NCBI GenBank assembly: GCA_965279125.1
Contig: CBDIHL010000038.1
Location: 62,001 to 126,000 of the forward strand
Reading direction: 5' to 3'
From: Dinoroseobacter sp965279125
GTDB lineage: Bacteria; Pseudomonadota; Alphaproteobacteria; Rhodobacterales; Rhodobacteraceae
Length of the DNA stretch: 64,000 bases
Shown here: piece after piece, positions 51,512 through 61,091 of the stretch
Layout: the number at the start of each line of letters is the position of its first letter
How positions within the stretch are numbered: position 1 is the first letter of the stretch
Translations under genes and position numbers: made by a program
Notes under the pieces: generated by a model
The model's database searches: none
What the model was told of the DNA's origin: nothing
Seen by the model: the letters and a program-made list of their open reading frames with translations, nothing else

Positions 51512-52933
51512 ATGAGCACCACACGCCCCATACTGGTATGGTTTCGCAGGGATTTCCGTCTGTCGGATCATTCGGCTTTAACCGAAGCCGCCTCTCGAAA
51601 TGTGCCGATTCTACCGGTCTTTGTGCATGACGAGACCGTAGAGGTCCTTGGTGCCTGTCCGAAATGGCGCATGGGATTGGCGGTTGAGCAATTTTCCAAG
51701 ACGCTTGAGGGCCTTGGCAGCAAACTGATCTTGCGGCGCGGCGCAGCGGTCGATGTGATCCCCAAACTGGCCGACGAGACCAACGCACAGGCGGTGTTCT
51801 GGTCGCGCGCGTATTTGCCGGACCAAGTGGCGCGCGACACGGCTGTTAAGACGGCGTTAAAGGATCGTGGGTTAGAAGCAGAAAGCTTCGCTGGGCATCT
51901 GTTGTTTGAGCCTTGGCGTGTGCAGACTAAGACCGGCGGGTACTACCGGGTTTATACGCCGATGTGGAAATTGGTGCGCGGTAGTGATCTACCCGCAACT
52001 TTGCCCCCGATCACACGGCTTCCGGCCCCTGAAACCTGGCCGCAGAGCGATACGGTTGCCTCCTGGGACATGGGGCAGGCGATGAACCGCGGCGCGGCGG
52101 TCGTCTCCCAGCATATTGCGGTGGGGGAGGACGCGGCCTCCGCCAGATTGGCGCGCTTTGTCGACGAGATTGTCGATGACTATGACCGCACCCGCGATCT
52201 GCCCGCCACCTATGGCACATCGCGCCTGTCAGAAAACCTGACCCATGGCGAGATTAGCCCGCTGACGGCGTGGCATGAAGGCCTGCGCGCAATGTCCGAA
52301 GGCAAACGCGGGGCTGAGACCTTTTTGAAGGAGCTGGTCTGGCGCGAGTTTGCCTATCATCTGGCCTGGCACAGCCCCGAAATCCTGACCCGTAACTGGC
52401 GCCCCGAATGGGACAGTTTCCCGTGGCAGGGGGCGTCCGAGGCCTCGGAGCGGTGGAAGCAGGGGCGCACAGGGATGCCGTTCGTCGATGCCGCGATGCG
52501 CGAGATGTATGTGACCGGCACGATGCATAATCGCGGGCGCATGATTGTGGCAAGTTATCTCACCAAGCATTTGATGACACACTGGAAAATCGGAATGGAC
52601 TGGTTCGCGGACTGCCTTGTGGACTGGGATCCTGCGGCCAATGCGATGGGCTGGCAGTGGTCAGCCGGCTCGGGCCCCGATGCAACGCCCTATTTCCGGG
52701 TGTTCAACCCCGAGACCCAGCTTGAAAAATTCGACAAAGCAGGGGGTTACGAGCGGAAGTTCATCGCCGAAAAGTTCCGTCCCCCCCATGAGGTCGCGCT
52801 GAGCTACTTCGATGCTGTTCCGCGCAAATGGGGCCTGTCGCCAAGTATGGGCTATCCCACGCCGTTGATCGATCTGGGCGAAGGCCGCACCCGCGCGCTG
52901 GACGCATATAGCCAACATCGCAAGGCCGACTGA
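51512..52933 (+). CDS. phrB: Deoxyribodipyrimidine photolyase (cryptochrome/photolyase class I)
   Basis: This 473-residue flavoprotein splits cyclobutane pyrimidine dimers with blue light. An N-terminal antenna domain (VWFRRDFRLSDHSALTEA) and a linker are followed by the FAD domain with YGTSRLSENLTHGEISPLTAWHEG, FLKELVWREFAYHLAWHSP, GMPFVDAAMREMYVTGTMHNRGRMIVASYLTKHL and WDPAANAMGWQWSAGSGPDATPYFRVFNP. The conserved Trp residues of the electron path are present. It lies next to cfa and the trg cluster in the same direction. Confidence 0.95.
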   Translation: MSTTRPILVWFRRDFRLSDHSALTEAASRNVPILPVFVHDETVEVLGACPKWRMGLAVEQFSKTLEGLGSKLILRRGAAVDVIPKLADETNAQAVFWSRAYLPDQVARDTAVKTALKDRGLEAESFAGHLLFEPWRVQTKTGGYYRVYTPMWKLVRGSDLPATLPPITRLPAPETWPQSDTVASWDMGQAMNRGAAVVSQHIAVGEDAASARLARFVDEIVDDYDRTRDLPATYGTSRLSENLTHGEISPLTAWHEGLRAMSEGKRGAETFLKELVWREFAYHLAWHSPEILTRNWRPEWDSFPWQGASEASERWKQGRTGMPFVDAAMREMYVTGTMHNRGRMIVASYLTKHLMTHWKIGMDWFADCLVDWDPAANAMGWQWSAGSGPDATPYFRVFNPETQLEKFDKAGGYERKFIAEKFRPPHEVALSYFDAVPRKWGLSPSMGYPTPLIDLGEGRTRALDAYSQHRKAD

Positions 52934-52996
52934 GCGTTTCGCGCTTGATGCACAGCCTCGCCACATGCAAAAAGATTCCAAACACTAGGAAGATAA

Positions 52997-54208
52997 ATGA
53001 ACGTTTTGACGACCACCAAAGGCGAAAAGGACCTGCCTCGCTATTTTGCGCAGGCCTTTGATATTGCCTGCCAACTCGAAAACGGGCGCCTCGATATGGT
53101 GCTGCCGGACGGGCGAACCTTCCGCGCCGAAGGCAAGAACCCCGGTCCTGTGGCCGAGCTCGATATCCACCACGAGGATGTCTTTGCCCGCCTGATCCGC
53201 GAGGGCGATTTGGGCTTCTCGGAAGCCTATATGGACGGCTGGTGGAGCACCCCGGACCTGCAATCGTTCATGGATCTGGTGCACGCGGATAATGACGCGC
53301 TCTGGGTCGGCTACACCGGGGCAGCCTTCGTGCGCGCCTATGAGAAATTTCGCTTTTGGTTGCAGTCGAACTCAAAAAAACAAGCCCGCAAGAACATCAG
53401 CCATCACTACGATTTGGGCAATGATTTCTATGGCTTGTGGCTTGATGATACGATGACCTATTCCAGCGCCATCTTCGAGACCGGCCAAGAAAGCCATGAG
53501 GCGGCGCAGACCGCCAAATATGCCAGCATGGTGGATCAAATGGGCGTTCAGCCCGGCGATCATGTGCTGGAAATTGGCTGCGGCTGGGGGGGCTTCGCGG
53601 AATATGCCGCCAAGGAACGCGGCTTGAAGGTCACCGGACTGACGATCAGCCAGGAACAGTTTAACTACGCCGTGGAGCGCATTGAAAAGGCGGGGCTTTC
53701 CGATCTCGTCGAGTTCAAGATGCAGGACTACCGCGACGAGACGGGCCTCTATGACGGCATCGCCTCCATCGAGATGTTCGAGGCCGTTGGCGAGAAATAC
53801 TGGCCCGCCTATTTCCAAACCGTGCGCGACCGTTTGCGTCCGGGCCGTCATGCGACGCTTCAGATTATCACCGTGCAAGACGCGGTGTTTGAGCGATATC
53901 GCAAGAGCGTTGATTTCATTCAGAAATACATCTTTCCGGGCGGCATGCTTCCCGGGCCGACCGTGCTGCGCAAGCAAATCCGCTCGGCTGGGCTGGAGGT
54001 CAAAGGATCGATTGAATTTGGCGAAAGCTACAGCCAATCCCTGCGCCGCTGGCATGAGACCTTCAACGACCGCTGGTCTGAGGTCGAAGCGCAGGGGTTT
54101 GATGACCGGTTCCGGCGCATGTGGAACTTCTACCTGACCTCCTGTGCCGCGACCTTTCACTACGGCAATTGCGATGTGACGCAGATTACCGTCACAAAGC
54201 CCGCCTAA
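52997..54208 (+). CDS. cfa: Cyclopropane-fatty-acyl-phospholipid synthase
   Basis: Cfa adds a methylene from SAM across the double bond of membrane phospholipid chains, a stress response. The 403 residues include an N-terminal lipid-binding part (GDLGFSEAYMDGWWSTPDLQSFM), KNISHHYDLGNDFYGLWLDDTMTYSSAIF, the SAM loop VLEIGCGWGGFAEYA, LTISQEQFNYAVERI, SIEMFEAVGEKYW and FIQKYIFPGGMLP. The acidic bicarbonate-site residue and the His/Tyr set appear intact. It starts just after phrB and 4 bp before trgA. Confidence 0.96.
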   Translation: MNVLTTTKGEKDLPRYFAQAFDIACQLENGRLDMVLPDGRTFRAEGKNPGPVAELDIHHEDVFARLIREGDLGFSEAYMDGWWSTPDLQSFMDLVHADNDALWVGYTGAAFVRAYEKFRFWLQSNSKKQARKNISHHYDLGNDFYGLWLDDTMTYSSAIFETGQESHEAAQTAKYASMVDQMGVQPGDHVLEIGCGWGGFAEYAAKERGLKVTGLTISQEQFNYAVERIEKAGLSDLVEFKMQDYRDETGLYDGIASIEMFEAVGEKYWPAYFQTVRDRLRPGRHATLQIITVQDAVFERYRKSVDFIQKYIFPGGMLPGPTVLRKQIRSAGLEVKGSIEFGESYSQSLRRWHETFNDRWSEVEAQGFDDRFRRMWNFYLTSCAATFHYGNCDVTQITVTKPA

Positions 54209-54211
54209 ACG

Positions 54212-54676
54212 ATGCCGCCGCGCAGCCATAGCCAGATGCCGACGGCCGGACGGCTGGTTGCGGCGGTGTGTTTTGGCGTGATGGGGTCGGTGGCGGCCTT
54301 TGTCGGGATCCCAACGCTGCCCGAAGGCACGATCACGGGCTATTTCGTCCCGTTCGCGGGCCTCACGGGCATCTGGCTGGGATGGAGCTTGATGGGCCCC
54401 AAAGCCGGTGGGCGGTTTGCTCTCGCAATGACGCAGGCAATTGCCACGACGGTTGTGATGATCGTTGTCGTGATCCTCGGCATCTCAGGCTGGGACATGG
54501 TCGAGCGCTCGATGCGCCTGCGCTATGACGGACCGGGCGAGGCGGTGCTTGATACCGCGAACCTGTTCTGGGGCTATCTGCAATGGATGGCGGTCGCCCC
54601 AGTCATCCAAGCTTTGCTGATCGGCACTTTGGTCAGTGCCATCTTGACGAATATCGCCGCGCGTATCTGGAAATGA
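54212..54676 (+). CDS. trgA: TrgA-family membrane protein (tellurite resistance locus)
   Basis: A 154-residue membrane protein with four hydrophobic segments (about 10-30, 38-58, 70-95, 125-148) and the blocks FVGIPTLPEGTITGYFVPFAGLTGIWLGWSLMG and NLFWGYLQWMAVAPVIQALLIGTLVSAI. It matches the TrgA type described with trgB and cysK at a high-level tellurite-resistance locus of Rhodobacter sphaeroides. It lies 4 bp after cfa, and its stop overlaps the trgB ATG (ATGA). Confidence 0.85.
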   Translation: MPPRSHSQMPTAGRLVAAVCFGVMGSVAAFVGIPTLPEGTITGYFVPFAGLTGIWLGWSLMGPKAGGRFALAMTQAIATTVVMIVVVILGISGWDMVERSMRLRYDGPGEAVLDTANLFWGYLQWMAVAPVIQALLIGTLVSAILTNIAARIWK

Positions 54677-55794
54677 CGGCGCTTTTTTTCTACGGAACGC
54701 TGCGCGATATTGAGTTGCTGTCTATCGTCTTGGGGCGCAGTCCTGAGCGGTTAAGCCCCGAGACTTTGCCCAGCTACGCGGTGTATTGGGCCAAGGATAA
54801 CCCTTTCCCAATGGCCGTCGCAGAAGACGGTGCTGAGGCGGAAGGCCTGCTGATCGAGGGGGTCAGTCAGGACGATCTGGACCGCCTCGATTTCTACGAG
54901 GGTGGGTTTGCCTATGCGACGCTAGACCTCGACATTGGGGATGAAGCCAATGCGCGTGTTTTCCTGCCCGAACCCGGCATGTGGGAGGCGGGCGCACCAT
55001 GGTCGTTGCACGATTGGCAAACCAGATGGGGCGCGGTTGTGCGCGAGGGCGCGCGCGAAGTGATGTCCTATTACGGCAAACTGGACCCTGCGCGCGTCGT
55101 CGAAATGTATCCAGCAATCCTAACGCGGGCGCAAGCGCGGCTGAACGCAGGTGCAAGCGCAGCCCCCGCACGCGAGAACGCACCGCGCCGCGCAGATGTC
55201 GAGGTTCACGCGCGCAACACAGCCTATGCAGGGTTTTTCAACGTCATCGAGACCAAACTCGTATTTCCAACCTTTGGTGGTGGACGCAGCGTGCCTGTTG
55301 ACCGTGCGGTTTTCCAAATGGCCGATGCCGTGACCGTCGTCCCTTATGACCCTGTGCGCGACCGGATCTTGCTGATCGAGCAGTTTCGAGCCGCCCCGTT
55401 TGAGCGTGGTGATCCGGATCCGTGGATGATGGAGCCGATTGCGGGTCGGGTAGATGCGGCAGAAGACTATGAAACGGCTATCTTGCGCGAAGCCAAGGAA
55501 GAGGCTGGCCTCAGCTTGCGCAGTCTTCACGAGGTTGCACGCCAATACCCATCACCTGGTGCCGTGACGGAATTTCTTGTCTCCTATGTTGGGATTTGCG
55601 ACCTGCCGGATAGCGTTGTCGGCATCGGCGGGCTGGAGACCGAGCAGGAAGATATTCGCTCGCACCTTTACGATCTTGATGCGGCGCTTGAGATGGCTGA
55701 TGCAGGCGCGTTTCGGGTCACGCCGCTGTTGATGACGCTCTATTGGTTGGCGCGCCATCGCGGTCGCCTGTCTGACACCTCGCCTCCCTTGTGA
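54673..55794 (+). CDS. trgB: TrgB: gamma-glutamylcyclotransferase-like plus NUDIX fusion
   Basis: A 373-residue two-domain protein from MTALFFYGTLRDIELLSIVLG. Residues about 1-165 have the AIG2/gamma-glutamylcyclotransferase fold (FYGTLRD, LDFYEGGFAYATLDL). Residues about 190-373 are a NUDIX hydrolase with a complete box (GRVDAAEDYETAILREAKEE, then AGL), like ADP-ribose pyrophosphatases. The gene order trgA-trgB-cysK matches the tellurite-resistance locus. The start couples to trgA by ATGA. The fusion suggests joint handling of glutathione-type and nucleotide damage products, which is inference. Confidence 0.9.
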   Translation: MTALFFYGTLRDIELLSIVLGRSPERLSPETLPSYAVYWAKDNPFPMAVAEDGAEAEGLLIEGVSQDDLDRLDFYEGGFAYATLDLDIGDEANARVFLPEPGMWEAGAPWSLHDWQTRWGAVVREGAREVMSYYGKLDPARVVEMYPAILTRAQARLNAGASAAPARENAPRRADVEVHARNTAYAGFFNVIETKLVFPTFGGGRSVPVDRAVFQMADAVTVVPYDPVRDRILLIEQFRAAPFERGDPDPWMMEPIAGRVDAAEDYETAILREAKEEAGLSLRSLHEVARQYPSPGAVTEFLVSYVGICDLPDSVVGIGGLETEQEDIRSHLYDLDAALEMADAGAFRVTPLLMTLYWLARHRGRLSDTSPPL

Positions 55795-55844
55795 TCCCTC
55801 CGCTGCGGTCCTAAACCTAGGCCAAGCCATGCAAAGGGACCGCT

Positions 55845-56876
55845 ATGACCATCTATAAAAACTTGCCCGATGCGATCGGCAACACGCCTCTGATCCGTCT
55901 GAATGCCGCCTCGGAGGCCACCGGATGCGAGATCCTCGGCAAGGCGGAGTTCATGAACCCAGGCCAGTCCGTCAAAGACCGCGCGGCGCTCTATATGATC
56001 CGAGACGCGGTCGCGCGCGGGGATCTGCGACCCGGTGGCACGATTGTCGAAGGCACGGCAGGCAATACCGGGATTGGCCTTGCGCTGGTAGGGGCCGCGA
56101 TGGGTTTCAAGACGGTGATCGTAATCCCCGAGACGCAAAGCCAAGAGAAAAAAGACATGCTGCGGCTGGCGGGTGCGACCCTCGTGCAGGTGCCGGCGGC
56201 CCCTTACAAGAACCCCAACAACTATGTGCGCTACTCCGGACGTCTGGCGGCTGAGCTGGCAAAGACGGAACCCAACGGTGCGATCTGGGCGAACCAGTTC
56301 GACAACGTTGCCAACCGCCAAGCGCATATTGAAACGACAGGCCCTGAGATTTGGTCGCAGACCGATGGCAAGGTCGATGGCTTCATCTGCGCGGTCGGCT
56401 CGGGCGGGACGGTCGCTGGCGTCGGCACGGCGCTTCAGCCCAAGAGCGTCAAGGTCGGTCTGGTCGATCCAATGGGATCCGCGCTCTATTCCTTCTACAC
56501 CGATGGGGTGCTCAAATCCGAAGGGGGGTCGATCTCCGAAGGGATCGGGCAGGGGCGTATCACCGCCAATCTCGAAGGCTTCACGCCCGATTTCAGCTGT
56601 CAGGTCAGCGACGCGGAAGCCTTGCCGCTGGTCTTTGATCTGCTGGCCGAAGAGGGGATCTGCCTTGGTGGATCGTCCGCGATCAACATTGCCGGGGCCG
56701 TGCGCATGGCCAAGCATATGGGGCCGGGCCACACCATCGTGACGATACTGTGCGATTATGGCACGCGCTACCAGTCCAAGCTCTACAACGTTGATTTTCT
56801 GCGCGAAAAAGGCCTGCCGCTGCCAAACTGGCTGGATGGGGCGTCCGCGCAGGTTCCTTCCGTATTTGAAGGCTAA
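55845..56876 (+). CDS. cysK: Cysteine synthase (O-acetylserine sulfhydrylase)
   Basis: CysK makes cysteine from O-acetylserine and sulfide and counters tellurite/oxidant stress. The 343 residues include the PLP lysine in NPGQSVKDRAALYMI, EGTAGNTGIGLAL, PETQSQEKKDMLRLAGA, AVGSGGTVAGVGTAL and GGSSAINIAGAVRMAKHMG. It is a little longer than E. coli CysK at the C-terminus (YNVDFLREKGLPLPNWL), as in CysK2-like alphaproteobacterial forms. It lies 50 bp after trgB and 3 bp before the channel gene. Confidence 0.94.
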   Translation: MTIYKNLPDAIGNTPLIRLNAASEATGCEILGKAEFMNPGQSVKDRAALYMIRDAVARGDLRPGGTIVEGTAGNTGIGLALVGAAMGFKTVIVIPETQSQEKKDMLRLAGATLVQVPAAPYKNPNNYVRYSGRLAAELAKTEPNGAIWANQFDNVANRQAHIETTGPEIWSQTDGKVDGFICAVGSGGTVAGVGTALQPKSVKVGLVDPMGSALYSFYTDGVLKSEGGSISEGIGQGRITANLEGFTPDFSCQVSDAEALPLVFDLLAEEGICLGGSSAINIAGAVRMAKHMGPGHTIVTILCDYGTRYQSKLYNVDFLREKGLPLPNWLDGASAQVPSVFEG

Positions 56877-56879
56877 GCC

Positions 56880-59401
56880 ATGATCTTGAGCGCCTGTCTG
56901 AGACTGCTGCGCTTTTTGGTGCTGACGCTTGTTGTCCTGACAAGCAGTGCCGCGGCGCAAAATGCGACCTCGCAAATCGACTATGACCGCTGGGCCCGTG
57001 TGGCCGAGCGGGCCGAGCGCGTGATCGATGCAGAGCGCGCCTCCACCCCCGCGCTGGAAGAGTTGCGCGCGCAACTGGTCGAATACCGCACCCGGTTTTC
57101 GGCGGCTGAGACGGCGAATGCGGCGCGGCATTGCCTCCTTGCAAAGCCAGCTGGAAGTGCTCGGGCCCGCGCCGGAGGCAGTGTCCGACGCGCCCGTCGA
57201 TGCGCCCCCCACCGAAGAGGGCGATGCGGCGGAGCCCGCGCCTGATGCGGACGCGGCACCGGACCCCGCGGCCCCGTCTGAAACGGCACCTGCCGTCACC
57301 TTGGCCGAACCCGCTGAGATCACCGCGCGCCGGGCCGAGCTGGTCGACCAACTGACCCGCGCCCAAGCGCCCGGACTGCGCGCCCAGGAAGCGTTCCGCC
57401 GCGCAGAAGGCTTGATCCGCGAGATCGACCTGATCATCCGCGACCGCCAAACCGAAGAATTGCTGGAGCGCGGCCCGACACCTTTGTCCTATATCGCATG
57501 GGTCGAGGCGCTGGTGGCGTTGCAATCGACGGCCTCCAGCATTGTGTCGGAAACCACACGCCTGATCGCATCGCCGCTGACTGGCCCCAACGGGGATGAG
57601 GGCTGGCTCGAAACCGTCGCCTTTCTGCTTCTGGCCATCGTCATCGTGATCCGCGGGCGCTACTGGGTTGGGTTGCTAACCGGATGGCTTGCGCGCCAGG
57701 ATGTGCGCGGCCAGCCGATTGCAACGTTTCTGGCCTCGCTCGGGGAAATCCTCGTGCCCTATGTCGGCATTCTGGCGCTGGTCGCGGCTTTGACGGCGAC
57801 GGGATTGCTCGGGGTGCGGGGCAGTTACCTGCTCGACCAGATACCGCTCTTTGCGCTGATCTTCTTCTCGGCGCGCTGGCTTGGGGGGCAGGTGTTTTCG
57901 GCACGCGCCCCCTATTTCGAGCTTCCCGCCACCGTTCTGCGGGAGGGGCGGTTCTACGCCACGATGATCGGCCTCGTCCTCGGCCTCGAGCATGTCTTTG
58001 CCGAGCTGATCAACTTTGAAAGCTACGCGCCGGGGGCTGCGGCGGTGATCGAGGGGGCCCTGGTCGCGGTCGGGTCGGTTTTCTTGCTGCGCATTGGCTT
58101 CATTTTGCTGAAACATGCCAGCGAAGGGGAGGGTGCCGACGAGGGAAGAGGAGGTCGAGGAAGAGATCCTCGATCCCGAAGAAGGCGGCGCGCCAATTGC
58201 AGCGCCCGGGATCGACGCGGGGGCCGAGGCGACCTTGCGCCGCTCGGTCGAGCGGGTCGTGGGGCGCACCTGCGTTGCGATTGCCATCATCTCGCCCTTG
58301 GCTGCGGCTGTGGGATACGGTGCGCTTGCGGCCTTCCTGATCTTCCCGATGCTGACCTCGCTTGGGCTGCTATGGGCGTTGAAAATCCTCAACCGTTTGA
58401 CCCGCCAGTTCTACGGCGCGATCCGCAATGTCTCGCCCGAGGCGGTGCAAACGGCATTGTGGCCGATCTTCGTGGATGTGGTGTTCTGGCTCGGCGCATT
58501 GCCGCTGTTTGCGCTGATCTGGGGCGCGCGCGTCTCAGACCTGACCGAGCTTTGGACGCGTTTCCTGGCGGGGGTGTCCTTCGGGGGCGCGCGGATTTCA
58601 CCGTCGAACTTCCTGACATTCGCGATTGTGTTTGCGGCTCTGTTTGCTGCCACCCGCTTGGTGCAGGGGGCGCTGCGCACCAGCGTTTTGCCCAAGACCA
58701 AGATCGATCCGGGCGGGCAGGTCGCGTTGATCTCGGGCCTTGGCTATGTCGGTGTATTCCTCGCCGCCCTCGTGGCGATCACGGCCGCGGGCATTGATCT
58801 GAGCAACCTCGCGCTGGTTGCGGGGGCGCTGTCCATCGGCATCGGCTTTGGCCTGCAAACCATCGTGTCGAATTTTGTGGCAGGCATCATCCTGCTGATC
58901 GAGCGTCCGGTGGCCGAGGGCGACTGGATCGAAGTCAATGGCACCATGGGGTTCGTGCGCGATATCTCCGTGCGCTCCACCCGGATCGAGACATTTGATC
59001 GGACGGATGTGATCGTGCCCAACGCGGATCTGATCTCCGGCATGGTGACCAACTGGACGCGGGGCAACCTGACGGGCCGGATCATCGTACCCGTGGGCGT
59101 GGCCTACGGCACCGACACCAAGCGGGTCGAGCGGATCTTGCGCGAGATTGCCGAGGCCCATCCGATGGTGATCCTCAAGCCGCCCCCTGCCGTGCATTTC
59201 CGGTCCTTTGGGGCAGATAGCCTCGATTTCGAGATCCGCGCGATTTTGCGGGACATCAATTGGATGATGGTGGTCCATACCGAGCTGAACCACGCCATTG
59301 CCGAGCGTTTTCAGCAAGAGGGCATCGAGATCCCCTTTGCCCAACGCGATGTGTGGCTGCGCAATCCAGAAGCCCTGAGTGCCGCCAAACCGGAGAGCTA
59401 G
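56880..59401 (+). pseudogene. DUF3772/MscS-family mechanosensitive channel, two frameshifts
   Basis: Three consecutive frames encode one protein. Frame 1 (56880 to about 57130) has a signal peptide and DYDRWARVAERAERVID. Frame 2 (to about 58145) has coiled-coil and DUF3772-like sequence and several membrane helices. Frame 3 (to 59401) has the MscS core: ALSIGIGFGLQTIVSNFVAGIILLIERPVAEGDWIEVN, VRSTRIETFDRTDVIVPNADLIS. Removing one base near 57128-57132 (GCGCGGCATT) and one G near 58143-58145 gives about 839 residues, normal for this group. The product would release solutes on osmotic downshock. Good conservation either side suggests sequence error or recent damage. Confidence 0.85.
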
Positions 59402-59402
59402 T

Positions 59403-60113
59403 ATGACCGAGCTGTTGTTTCGAGACGCTTATTTGCGCAGCTGCGACACCGAAGTGGTCGCAGTGACCGATGCGGGGGGTATCGTTCCAGCAGCGTCGGT
59501 TTTCTATGCCACCGGCGGCGGCCAGCCCGGAGACAGGGGCGTGCTGTCGTGGGACGGTGGACAAGCGAATGTGCGCACCACGGTGAAGGCCGAAGGCGGG
59601 CTGGCGCTTATGCTGGAGGACGGCGCCGTGGTCCCGAGTGTCGGCACGAAGATCACGATGGACTTGGACTGGGACCAACGCCACCGCTTCATGCGCATCC
59701 ATACCGCGCTGCATCTGCTTTCGGTCGTGATCCCTTTGCCCGTGACCGGCGGGGCGATCGGGGCGGAAAAAGGCAGGCTCGATTTCAACATGCCCGAGGC
59801 GATTGCAGATAAAGATGCGCTGGAGCGTCAACTGAACGAGATCATCGCGCGCGATCTGGCCGTGACAGAAGACTGGATCACGGATGCAGAGCTCGCGGCA
59901 AATCCGGGTCTGGTCAAAACCATGTCCGTGGCCCCGCCCAGCGGACAAGGGCGCGTGCGATTGGTGCGGATCGGGCAGGGGCCGGAGCAAGTCGATCTGC
60001 AACCCTGCGGAGGCACCCATGTGGCGCGCACAAGCGAGATCGGAGAGGTTCGTTTGGGCAAAGTCGAGAACAAAGGCCGCCAGAACCGCCGGGTGAATTT
60101 GCACTTAGTGTGA
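59403..60113 (+). CDS. alaX: AlaX-type alanyl-tRNA editing protein
   Basis: A free-standing deacylase that removes Ser (or Gly) from tRNA-Ala. The 236 residues from MTELLFRDAYLRSCD start 1 bp after the channel gene. Both zinc motifs are present: HxxxH in RIHTALHLLSV (about residue 104) and CxxxH in QPCGGTHVARTSEIG (about 206). An N-terminal beta domain with YATGGGQPGDRG makes it the AlaX-M form. It ends 77 bp before tRNA-Ser. Confidence 0.95.
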   Translation: MTELLFRDAYLRSCDTEVVAVTDAGGIVPAASVFYATGGGQPGDRGVLSWDGGQANVRTTVKAEGGLALMLEDGAVVPSVGTKITMDLDWDQRHRFMRIHTALHLLSVVIPLPVTGGAIGAEKGRLDFNMPEAIADKDALERQLNEIIARDLAVTEDWITDAELAANPGLVKTMSVAPPSGQGRVRLVRIGQGPEQVDLQPCGGTHVARTSEIGEVRLGKVENKGRQNRRVNLHLV

Positions 60114-60190
60114 CATTGGCTCGCAAGAAGGCCAGAAAGCCGCACAGCCCTCTTGCCAATCCCCCAAAAGGTTCGCTAAACCGCGCGCAC

Positions 60191-60280
60191 GGACAGGTGG
60201 CCGAGTGGTCGAAGGCGCACGCCTGGAAAGTGTGTAGGCGGGAGACCGTCTCCAGGGTTCGAATCCCTGTCTGTCCGCCA
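60191..60280 (+). tRNA. tRNA-Ser (anticodon GGA)
   Basis: A class II tRNA with acceptor GGACAGG (one G-U), anticodon loop CTGGAAA with GGA, a long variable arm, T arm with GGTTCGAATCC, discriminator G and encoded CCA (60278-60280). The less familiar gene cluster begins directly beyond it. Confidence 0.97.
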
Positions 60281-60332
60281 TTTTACATTTCACCCCCTCC
60301 AATTCACTCAACAGCTTGAATGGCAAGGGTAT

Positions 60333-61091
60333 TTACCTCAGGATATCTATCCGCACCTCGGCGACCTGAAAAAAATCGGCGTTTCCGACGTTTGCGGTCC
60401 CGCCTTTTTTCACGCGTTGGCCGTGTATGAAAGTTCCAAAAGACGAGCCTGTTCCGCCTCGGCCATAGTCTCGCAGAACAACCTGACCGTTTTGCACAGT
60501 CAGCACGCAATGATGCGCGGAAACGCCTTGCTCACGTGTCAGCTTTAGATCAGCCCAATTCGCATCGCGACCAATCTTGAAATGACCCTTACGACGGAAG
60601 GTCTCGGAGGTTGCCAGCCGGATGGTTTGGCCCGCATGCGCCCCTGAGGACACCCTGAGAGCCCATTCGCGCACTGGACGCGACGGTGCGTCTGCCATTT
60701 CTGAGAACCATCTTACGCCCGACGCCCGATCATAAGCCGGTGGTTTCGACGGGCTCAATCCAGTCAGTCCAAAACTAGAAACTTTGTACAGACAGCGCTT
60801 GATCCTTTGCCCCGCAGGAAGCATTTTTCCAGATGCATTTCGCATGTGAAGCCCAAGAGCAAACCTTCCCAAGGTGGCTCCGGACAAGAAAATTTCTGTA
60901 ACAATCCAGTACAGGAGTGCAACCGCAAGAAAGGTGCCCACCGAAACGATCTCAGTCTGTTGGAAGCGCAAGACCTCGTTGGCCTGCGGGCTTAACACCT
61001 CAGCGATGAGAAAGCACACCAACAGATCCGCCATCCCCGCGGCAAGAAGCAGCCTTTGTGCGCTTGATGTATCGAGAGGTCCCATTTTCAT
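60333..61091 (-). CDS. RDD-FHA membrane protein
   Basis: A 252-residue protein. An N-terminal RDD-like membrane domain (RLLLAAGMADLLVCFLIAEVL, TFLAVALLYWIVTEIF, GATLGRFALGLHMRNASGKML, about residues 10-105) is joined to a C-terminal forkhead-associated domain (about 145-250: IRLATSETFRRKGHFKIGRDANWADLKL, GVSAHHCVLTV, VVLRDYGRGGTGSSFGTFIHG). FHA domains bind phosphothreonine; Gly-Arg and Ser-x-x-His are present, but the usual Asn of NGT is Phe. It overlaps the upstream membrane gene by 4 bp (ATGA). Its role is unknown, possibly envelope phospho-signalling. Confidence 0.8.
   Translation of the reverse strand: MKMGPLDTSSAQRLLLAAGMADLLVCFLIAEVLSPQANEVLRFQQTEIVSVGTFLAVALLYWIVTEIFLSGATLGRFALGLHMRNASGKMLPAGQRIKRCLYKVSSFGLTGLSPSKPPAYDRASGVRWFSEMADAPSRPVREWALRVSSGAHAGQTIRLATSETFRRKGHFKIGRDANWADLKLTREQGVSAHHCVLTVQNGQVVLRDYGRGGTGSSFGTFIHGQRVKKGGTANVGNADFFQVAEVRIDILR

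Noticed and set aside
51842..51860. TTAA-N7-TTAA (CtrA-like) inside the photolyase gene
   Set aside because: It lies within conserved coding sequence, with codons that fit the protein; chance occurrence is likely.
55740..57437. Minus-strand open frame of 565 codons opposite cysK and the channel gene
   Set aside because: The plus-strand genes are clear, and the antisense product has no family features.
60191..60280. attL/attR repeat of the tRNA-Ser 3' end marking an integrated element
   Set aside because: No second copy of the tRNA 3' end and no integrase gene are visible inside the window; the far side lies beyond it.
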